Assembly (NCBI GenBank): GCA_002336405.1
Contig: DDEJ01000097.1
Location: 1 to 6,672, forward strand
Direction: 5' to 3'
DNA length: 6,672 nt
Source: Rhodobacteraceae bacterium UBA1957
Lineage (GTDB): Bacteria; Pseudomonadota; Alphaproteobacteria; Rhodobacterales; Rhodobacteraceae
The position numbers were made by a program, and so were the translations under genes. Shown one piece after another: positions 1-4,601 of this stretch (position 1 is its first letter; the number at the start of each line of letters is the position of its first letter). Under the pieces are notes generated by a model, which worked only from the letters and a program-made list of their open reading frames with translations, ran no database searches and was not told the DNA's origin.

Positions 1-249
1 TCAGAATCATTCCGAAGGTGTTACGGGGCGGAATATGTCAGTGGTAAGCTCATCGAGTGGGCCAGTAAGCACCACATAACGCTAAGCTACATCCAGTCAG
101 GAAAACCGCAACAAAACGCTTACGTTGAGTGGTAAAACAAAACTGTGCGCAACGAATGGCTTGGGACTTACAACAACCACCGCCCCAACATGGGGATAGG
201 CGGCATCACACCCGCTATGAAACTGAACCAGTATAGAATGGCCGCGTAG
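1..249 (+). pseudogene. IS3-family transposase (OrfB) remnant, 3' end, broken
   Basis: Reading frame 1 gives the C-terminal part of an IS3-family DDE integrase, running off the left window edge. Recognisable stretches are EYVSGKLIEWASKHHITL, YIQSGKPQQNAYVE and TYNNHRPNMGIGGITPAMKL, ending at TAG 247-249. The gene is dead. An in-frame TAA lies at 133-135, directly after the region of the catalytic Glu (GAG 127-129). The second catalytic Asp of the usual DNG motif is replaced by Cys (TGT 19-21, followed by Tyr). From memory of the family, about 20 residues that normally lie between the EWL and TYNN motifs are missing at 157-165. The spacing from residue 19-21 to Glu 127-129 still fits the family D(35)E rule, which supports the alignment. 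The family call is secure; the exact subgroup is not. Confidence 0.88.
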
Positions 250-362
250 TTCTAGTTTCAAACAGCCCACAAATGGGGGGATGACCACAGTACTCTTTGG
301 ACAGATTTGAGGATTTGAATAACGGAGGATTTTTGGCTCATCTTTTTGATTAGGAGATTGAG
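250..362. mobile_element. Abutting non-coding ends of two IS remnants
   Basis: This AT-rich stretch has no gene. Its left part, to about 284, contains a G-run (275-280) just past the transposase stop, as expected for the 3' end of the first IS. Its right part, from about 288, leads straight into the Shine-Dalgarno and OrfA start of a second element, so it is probably that element's left end plus leader. I could not define terminal inverted repeats or a target duplication by eye, so the boundary near 284-292 is an estimate. AGGAG at 352-356 lies 6 nt before the ATG at 363. Confidence 0.5.
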
Positions 363-413
363 ATGACGAAGAGGCCTACCACATCAGAGGATGCCGCCGA
401 CAAAGTGGTGTAG
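363..413 (+). pseudogene. IS3-family OrfA start, truncated after 16 codons
   Basis: ATG at 363 follows AGGAG (352-356) with 6 nt spacing and encodes MTKRPTTSEDAADKVV, then TAG at 411-413. This matches, from memory, the N-terminus of the helix-turn-helix OrfA of a group of IS3-family elements, whose proteins normally continue with an IRRATRK-like basic stretch and an HTH domain. Everything after codon 16 is gone and the sequence becomes unrelated, so the element was cut here. The peptide type differs from what I would expect to pair with the OrfB remnant upstream, so two different elements are likely. The fragment points towards leuD, converging on it with 13 nt between the stops. Confidence 0.6.
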
Positions 414-426
414 GCTACCGTTAAGT

Positions 427-1038
427 TTATTTTGGAAATAGCCATTGTTTGTTTTGAAGGTACTTCGTTTCAAAATTCTCTATCATGGCTTGGTATTGCA
501 AAGTCTCAGCAAGATCATCAATCCCCTGCAACATCTTGCGTTTGATTGCGGGGTCGATTTCAAAACCAAAGGTTGCAGAAGTTTTGAATCCAAGCGTTTG
601 CTTTGCCAGATCAATTTTGACATCTTTGAATTCTGATTGTGATAATTGCCTGACAAATCGCGTATATTCTTGATCGGCCAGAGGCACCGTCAAAAGCCCA
701 TTTTTGCTTGCATTGTTACGAAATATATCGCCAAAGCTCGGTGCCACAATGGCCCGAAACCCATAATCCAGTAGCGCGTAAACCGCCGCCTCCCGCGATG
801 AACCGCAGCCAAAATTATGGCCGCTGACCAAGATCAACTCTGATCCATTCGTTTTGTTCAGCTCAAACTCAGGTATCTGTCCCCCGCTGGCATTATAGCG
901 CAAATCATAAAAAAGATATCCGCCATATCCAGAAGCGCGCGTCCTGTTCATAAAACGGGCTGGTATCAACTGGTCGGTATCGATATTTTCGTAGGGCATT
1001 AAAACACAGCCGCCGTTCAATACGGTAAAGGGTTTCAT
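427..1038 (-). CDS. leuD: 3-isopropylmalate dehydratase-type small subunit (LeuD-like)
   Basis: This is the small (swivel-domain) subunit of a LeuCD-type aconitase-superfamily hydro-lyase, which with the LeuC-like partner adds or removes water across a C=C bond next to two carboxylates in the cytoplasm. The 203 residues match the usual bacterial LeuD length of about 200. Hallmarks are NIDTDQLIP (18-26), the substrate-loop motif NFGCGSSRE (75-83) and VAPSFGDIF (98-106). The ATG overlaps the leuC stop as ATGA, with GGAG about 10 nt upstream inside leuC. The loop that reads LFxDWR in E. coli LeuD reads LFYDLR here (42-47), which may indicate another substrate. By my count GC is about 44% over 421-1020, far below leuC (above 60% in sampled stretches). 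The C-terminus looks natural, not cut by the nearby IS debris. The family is certain; isopropylmalate as the substrate is doubtful given the neighbours. Confidence 0.9.
   Translation of the reverse strand: MKPFTVLNGGCVLMPYENIDTDQLIPARFMNRTRASGYGGYLFYDLRYNASGGQIPEFELNKTNGSELILVSGHNFGCGSSREAAVYALLDYGFRAIVAPSFGDIFRNNASKNGLLTVPLADQEYTRFVRQLSQSEFKDVKIDLAKQTLGFKTSATFGFEIDPAIKRKMLQGIDDLAETLQYQAMIENFETKYLQNKQWLFPK
1035..1038 (-). other. ATGA stop/start overlap, leuC-leuD
   Basis: The leuC TGA (1035-1037) and the leuD ATG (1036-1038) share two bases. This is the classic arrangement for coupled translation and fits two subunits needed in equal amounts. Confidence 0.9.
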
Positions 1039-2423
1039 GTCGAAACCGCTCCAGATTGTCTATATCCGTCGTGTTGACGGACATCGACGATGCATCCTGC
1101 CACTGCGGCGGCAGCAACCATGGCCGGGCTCATCAAATGGGTGCGCGCGCCCTTGCCCTGTCGGCCTTTAAAGTTGCGATTGGAGGTCGAGGCACAGCGC
1201 TGGCCCGGTTTGACCCGATCGCCATTCATACCAACACAAAGCGAGCATCCGCTGCGCGCCCATGTGGCCCCCGCTTTGATGAAAATATCGACCAACCCGT
1301 TTGCCTCTGCCTGCCGCGCAACCTCGGCGGACCCCGGCGATATGAGCAAAGGCACCTTGATTTGACTGCCGCGCAACACCCTGCTTGCCTCAAGCAAATC
1401 CGAATAGCGGCCGTTTGTGCAAGATCCGATAAAGGCCTGATCGATGGGCATCGCTTGGATCGCCTGTCCTGCAGTCAGCCCCATATAACGCAGTGCGGCG
1501 TCATCGACCCCATCAGACGGCACTTTTGCAGTGACCGCGGCCACCTGATCTGGTGCCGTGCCCCACGTGACCATCGGCACCACGTTTGAGGCTTCTATAG
1601 TGATCTCTTTTTGAAATTTGGCATTTTTATCAGACTTCAATTCCCGCCACTGCGCCACAGCTGCGTCCCAATCGGCGCCAACAGGCGCCAAAGCCCGCCC
1701 CTTCAGCCAAGCAAGTGTTATGTCGTCGGGCGGAATAATGCCCGACCGGGCGCCCATTTCGATAGTCATATTACACAAGGTCATCCGGCCCTCAATCGAG
1801 AGCCTGGCAATCGTATCCCCTGCGTATTCAACCGCATATCCAGCCGCGCCTCCCGTGCCGATCTGGGCGATCACATACAGCGCTAGATCTTTGGCGCTTG
1901 TACCAAAGGGTAAACAGCCGGTGATCGTAATCCGCATTGGCGCAACCGGCTTTTGCCAAAGGGTTTGCGTGGCCAGCACATGGGCAACCTCCGAGGCCCC
2001 GATCCCAAATGCAAACGCCCCAAAGGCGCCATGGGTGGCGGTATGGCTGTCCCCACATACAATGGTTGTTCCCGGCAAGCTGAGCCCTTGTTCCGGCATA
2101 GTGACATGCACGATCCCGTGACGTGCATCATCCAGATCAAAGCTTTTGATACGGTGTTGCGCAGTATTTGTCCGCAGTCGCGAGATCATAACAGACATCG
2201 TTTCATTCGGGTTTCCAACCCCCGTGGGCGCATAGTGATCGGCGACGCCAAAGGTTAGCGCAGGATGCCGTACCTCTCGCCCTGATGATGACATTTTGTG
2301 AAAAGCATGATGCGACCCTTCATGCACAAAATGCCGGTCGATAAACAACAAATCCATACCCTCTTTGCTGAGGATACGGTGGCTTTCGCATATTTTTTCA
2401 ACCAGTGTTAGAGAACCTATCAT
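1035..2423 (-). CDS. leuC: 3-isopropylmalate dehydratase-type large subunit (LeuC-like)
   Basis: This is the large, [4Fe-4S]-bearing catalytic subunit of a LeuCD-type hydro-lyase, 462 residues against about 466 in E. coli. The cluster ligands are all present: Cys335 in FIGSCTNGR, and Cys393 and Cys396 in GCSLC. Other family blocks are GDSHTATHGAFG (124-135), EGRMTLCNMTIEMGA (211-225) and CASTSNRNFKGRQG (410-423). The substrate-side N-terminal block reads IDRHFVHEGSHHAF (28-41) where the E. coli enzyme has DRHLVHEVTSPQAF, so the protein is divergent but complete. The ATG overlaps the stop of the small upstream gene as ATGA, and no strong Shine-Dalgarno is visible, so coupling probably drives initiation. 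Known relatives of LeuCD include maleate, citraconate and dimethylmaleate hydratases. One of those activities is as plausible here as leucine synthesis, since no leuA or leuB is nearby and the other genes look catabolic. Confidence 0.92.
   Translation of the reverse strand: MIGSLTLVEKICESHRILSKEGMDLLFIDRHFVHEGSHHAFHKMSSSGREVRHPALTFGVADHYAPTGVGNPNETMSVMISRLRTNTAQHRIKSFDLDDARHGIVHVTMPEQGLSLPGTTIVCGDSHTATHGAFGAFAFGIGASEVAHVLATQTLWQKPVAPMRITITGCLPFGTSAKDLALYVIAQIGTGGAAGYAVEYAGDTIARLSIEGRMTLCNMTIEMGARSGIIPPDDITLAWLKGRALAPVGADWDAAVAQWRELKSDKNAKFQKEITIEASNVVPMVTWGTAPDQVAAVTAKVPSDGVDDAALRYMGLTAGQAIQAMPIDQAFIGSCTNGRYSDLLEASRVLRGSQIKVPLLISPGSAEVARQAEANGLVDIFIKAGATWARSGCSLCVGMNGDRVKPGQRCASTSNRNFKGRQGKGARTHLMSPAMVAAAAVAGCIVDVRQHDGYRQSGAVST
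2420..2423 (-). other. ATGA stop/start overlap, small gene-leuC
   Basis: The TGA of the 54-residue gene (2420-2422) overlaps the leuC ATG (2421-2423). This supports both the leuC start and the reality of the small gene. Confidence 0.85.
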
Positions 2424-2584
2424 CTGTCGCGTTCATTTCTATAAATTTGGATGTCGCCAAAAATTAGAGGCTCTTGCAGATCTTGCTTGGCGACAGCTTT
2501 CATAACGACACATCGGACAAATCTGTCAAGGTCCGCAGCTGGATTCGCCTCAAAGAGGCCGCGGATTTGACGGCGTTCGCTCAT
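2420..2584 (-). CDS. Small 54-residue protein of unknown function
   Basis: This short gene fills what would otherwise be a 157-nt gap between the FAD dehydrogenase and leuC. It starts MSERRQIRGLFEANPAADLD and ends IQIYRNERDR. I chose the ATG at 2584 because it overlaps the upstream TGA as ATGA. Its own TGA overlaps the leuC ATG in the same way, so the frame is locked at both ends, which would be unlikely by chance. A longer in-frame extension to 2692 runs back inside the FAD gene and is not needed. The peptide is soluble, has no signal peptide or membrane segment, has a basic N-terminus and C-terminus, and carries a central helix-like stretch (about 18-34) with one Cys (residue 25). I do not recognise a family. 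Coupling to leuC suggests an accessory role for the hydratase, or simply a spacer that keeps ribosomes moving into leuC. Composition is AT-richer than the FAD gene. Confidence 0.7.
   Translation of the reverse strand: MSERRQIRGLFEANPAADLDRFVRCVVMKAVAKQDLQEPLIFGDIQIYRNERDR
2581..2584 (-). other. ATGA stop/start overlap, FAD gene-small gene
   Basis: The TGA of the FAD dehydrogenase (2581-2583) shares two bases with the ATG of the small gene (2582-2584). No convincing Shine-Dalgarno precedes it, so re-initiation is the likely mode. Confidence 0.8.
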
Positions 2585-3978
2585 CTCAGCAGCTTGGCGG
2601 CCGTGACCCCAGCGCGATAGCCCAGCGTCGCGGCGGTTAGCAAGCCGTTGCCCGACAGATAGCCCCAGTCGTGCGACCCAGACACGCCGCAAGCAGCGCC
2701 CCCTCCCGCCAGCAGGTTTGGTAATGCCGTGCCATCGTGGCGCAACACCCTTGCCTCGCCATCGACCGCCAGCCCGCCCTGCGTGTGAAACAGCGCGCCC
2801 GTGACTTTAAGCGCATAATACGGCGGCTCAAGAACAGGGGTTTTTGAAAAATCCCTGCCAAAAACATCATGATCCGTTCCAGACGCATAATGCGCGACTT
2901 GGGCCAGTGTTTCAGTCAGTTGCGCGACAGGAACAGACATCATTTGCGCCAGCGCAGAAATAGTCTGGGCCGGTTGTATAGCCCCCAAGGCTTCGGCTTG
3001 GCGAAAATCCTCAAATTCGCGCCCCAATTGCAACAGCCGCGCGTCAAATAGGTTCCAGGCAATACCGCCGGGTTGGGCTATGACCCGGCGCGCTTGCTCG
3101 GAATAGCCGTGATGCTCGTTGGAAAACCGTTTACCATCACGATTGATCTGCAGCCCACCTTGCATCATCAGCGCCCAGCTTATCAAAATACCATGGGGGT
3201 CGGCAACCGAACCATGGCCTTGGTACGATCCCAAATGCCGCGTGGCCGCACCCAAGGCTTGACCCCAGATGATCGCGTCACCCTGATTGCCCTGATGACC
3301 AAAATATAGAGCGCCTGCCATATCCGGAATATGGGCTTGCACCATGTCTGCGTTGCCTCCAAAGCCGTTACACGCAAGGATCAAGACCTCACAGCCGATA
3401 TATTCAACCTCACCGTCCGGGCGTTTGATGCGTACTCCCGTTACACCGCCGTTGGTGTCGGCATACAAATCGGTCACATGGCCCTGCGTCATCACCGGAA
3501 TATCTGCCGCTGCAACCGCTCGATTAAGATCAGCCATCAGGTCGGCCCCGGCGCGCGATGGCGGGGCATGCATCCGCTGGGCACTATGGCCGGGATACAG
3601 GAACCCCTCAACTAACGTCAGGTTCAGGTCATGGCGCTCGCAGAGCCAGTCTATCACTGGCCCCGACAGTTCACAAAGCCGCCGGACCAGCACCGCATCT
3701 GCCTCTTCATGGGCTTTACGCTGTATATCATCGCTCATAATTTGCACCGTATCAGTGACATTGCAATCGGCTTGCTGACGCGTGCCGCAGGCCGGGATCA
3801 TCCCCGATGACAAAGCGGTGCTGCCGCTTGGGGCGGCGTCACGCTCGACGATGACCGGTTCGGCGCCGGCGTCTTTGGCTGCCAGCGCCGCGATCATGCC
3901 GCAAGCCCCGCCACCAATGATCAACGCTGCAACCTGCACCTGAAATTTGGGGGCCTCAGAGGCTGACAGAACCGCCAT
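2581..3978 (-). CDS. Fumarate reductase/succinate dehydrogenase-type FAD-dependent oxidoreductase
   Basis: This is a soluble flavoprotein of the FAD_binding_2 family, which includes fumarate reductases, 3-ketosteroid dehydrogenases and tricarballylate dehydrogenase. These enzymes insert or reduce a C-C double bond next to a carbonyl or carboxylate. The N-terminal dinucleotide motif is IIGGGACG (20-27), followed by an acidic ribose-binding end in VIVE (42-45) and the family's SGSTALSSGM (51-60). Further blocks are NRDGKRFSNE (279-288), FHTQGGLAVD (397-406, the conserved HxxGGL region), AGGGAACGVSG (424-434) and a C-terminal FAD-contact segment GYLSGNGLLTA (439-449). Length is 465 residues, with no signal peptide, haem or membrane segment, so it acts in the cytoplasm with an unknown electron partner. 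The start lies 3 nt after the previous stop, with AAGG about 9 nt upstream. In this operon it most plausibly makes the C=C bond that the LeuCD-like enzyme hydrates. Substrate is not readable from sequence. Confidence 0.88.
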   Translation of the reverse strand: MAVLSASEAPKFQVQVAALIIGGGACGMIAALAAKDAGAEPVIVERDAAPSGSTALSSGMIPACGTRQQADCNVTDTVQIMSDDIQRKAHEEADAVLVRRLCELSGPVIDWLCERHDLNLTLVEGFLYPGHSAQRMHAPPSRAGADLMADLNRAVAAADIPVMTQGHVTDLYADTNGGVTGVRIKRPDGEVEYIGCEVLILACNGFGGNADMVQAHIPDMAGALYFGHQGNQGDAIIWGQALGAATRHLGSYQGHGSVADPHGILISWALMMQGGLQINRDGKRFSNEHHGYSEQARRVIAQPGGIAWNLFDARLLQLGREFEDFRQAEALGAIQPAQTISALAQMMSVPVAQLTETLAQVAHYASGTDHDVFGRDFSKTPVLEPPYYALKVTGALFHTQGGLAVDGEARVLRHDGTALPNLLAGGGAACGVSGSHDWGYLSGNGLLTAATLGYRAGVTAAKLLR

Positions 3979-3981
3979 ACC

Positions 3982-4587
3982 TCAAACCTTCAATTGTGAT
4001 AGCATTTCATTGCAGGTTGTTATCTGCGCAATTGTCGACAGCGAGGCAATGGTGGCCTCATGCGCGGTTTTGCTGAACGCGGCACACCCATCGGACAGCA
4101 CAATATTGTGAAAATCGCGCACATGGGCATCGCGTACCGTCGAGGCCACACCACCATTGGTGACAATGCCACCAAATACCAGCGTTTCAAGACCCGCGCG
4201 GGAGAGCACCCACTCCAAGCGGCTTTGATAAAATGCCGAAAATGCGATTTTCTCAACGGTCAAATCCGCCGGTTGCAAGCTATCGATCAATTGGTGGCCG
4301 AAGCTGCCCGAGGCGAAATCACCCGCCCCCAGAAACGGTCGTAAGCTGCGCAGATGTGGCGAGATAAACGGCGCCCCTTTCTTGCTTGGCACCAGCGTAA
4401 AATGGGTGGAGACAATCCACCCTCCGGCCGCGCGCATCGCCTTTGCCAGCGGGGCCAAGCGCTCAGGCAGCCGCGCAATAGCATCGCAGGCTTGACCGTT
4501 ACGACCATATGCCCCTTCAGGATGCAGAAAATCGTTTTGCATATCTACCAAAACAAGCGCCGTACGTTCCAGATTTAGCTTAGTCAC
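3982..4587 (-). CDS. Isochorismatase-fold (cysteine hydrolase superfamily) protein lacking the usual Cys
   Basis: The 201-residue protein has the isochorismatase-like fold of amidases such as N-carbamoylsarcosine amidase, maleamate amidohydrolase and nicotinamidase. Its first strand LVLVDMQNDF carries the catalytic Asp15, and Lys113 sits in VEKIAFSAF. The third catalytic position is abnormal: where the family normally reads TNxCVxxT it reads TNGGVAST (143-150), with Gly146 (GGT) in place of Cys. The rest of the fold is intact, including RDAHVRDF (152-159) and LSDGCAAF (164-171), so this is not an obviously decaying gene. I chose the GTG at 4585-4587, because a good Shine-Dalgarno lies 8 nt upstream and family homology begins here; the longer frame to 4815 runs back into hyuA. 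It sits 13 nt after hyuA. It could be a non-cysteine subfamily, a binding protein or an inactive relative. Expected role from context is hydrolysis of a carbamoyl or half-amide product of the HyuA-type enzyme. Confidence 0.85.
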   Translation of the reverse strand: MTKLNLERTALVLVDMQNDFLHPEGAYGRNGQACDAIARLPERLAPLAKAMRAAGGWIVSTHFTLVPSKKGAPFISPHLRSLRPFLGAGDFASGSFGHQLIDSLQPADLTVEKIAFSAFYQSRLEWVLSRAGLETLVFGGIVTNGGVASTVRDAHVRDFHNIVLSDGCAAFSKTAHEATIASLSTIAQITTCNEMLSQLKV

Positions 4588-4595
4588 GTGTGCTA

Positions 4596-4601
4596 TCCTT
4601 T
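4596..4601 (-). promoter_or_regulatory. Ribosome binding site that sets a GTG start
   Basis: Reading the minus strand, AAAGGA lies 8 nt before the GTG of the isochorismatase-fold gene. It begins on the last base of the hyuA stop codon, so the two genes are spaced to the minimum that still leaves a Shine-Dalgarno. This decides for the GTG over the upstream ATG codons lying inside hyuA. Confidence 0.75.

Noticed and set aside
97..288. 63-residue minus-strand open frame over the IS remnant
   Set aside because: It is antisense to the transposase remnant, and the translation is not protein-like for any family I know.
1056..2121. Long plus-strand open frames opposite leuC (1056-1589 and 1618-2121)
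   Set aside because: They are antisense shadows of a well-conserved gene in high-GC DNA, with low-complexity Ala/Arg/Pro-rich translations and no family motifs.
427..2423. Reading the window as a standard leucine biosynthesis operon
   Set aside because: leuA and leuB are absent, and the coupled neighbours are catabolic-type enzymes not used in leucine synthesis.
2585..2692. Longer version of the small protein starting inside the FAD gene
   Set aside because: It overlaps the conserved FAD-contact C-terminus in another frame; the ATGA start at 2584 is the better choice.
3331..3778. Plus-strand open frames opposite the FAD gene
   Set aside because: They are shadows of a conserved coding frame with no recognisable domain and no convincing start context.
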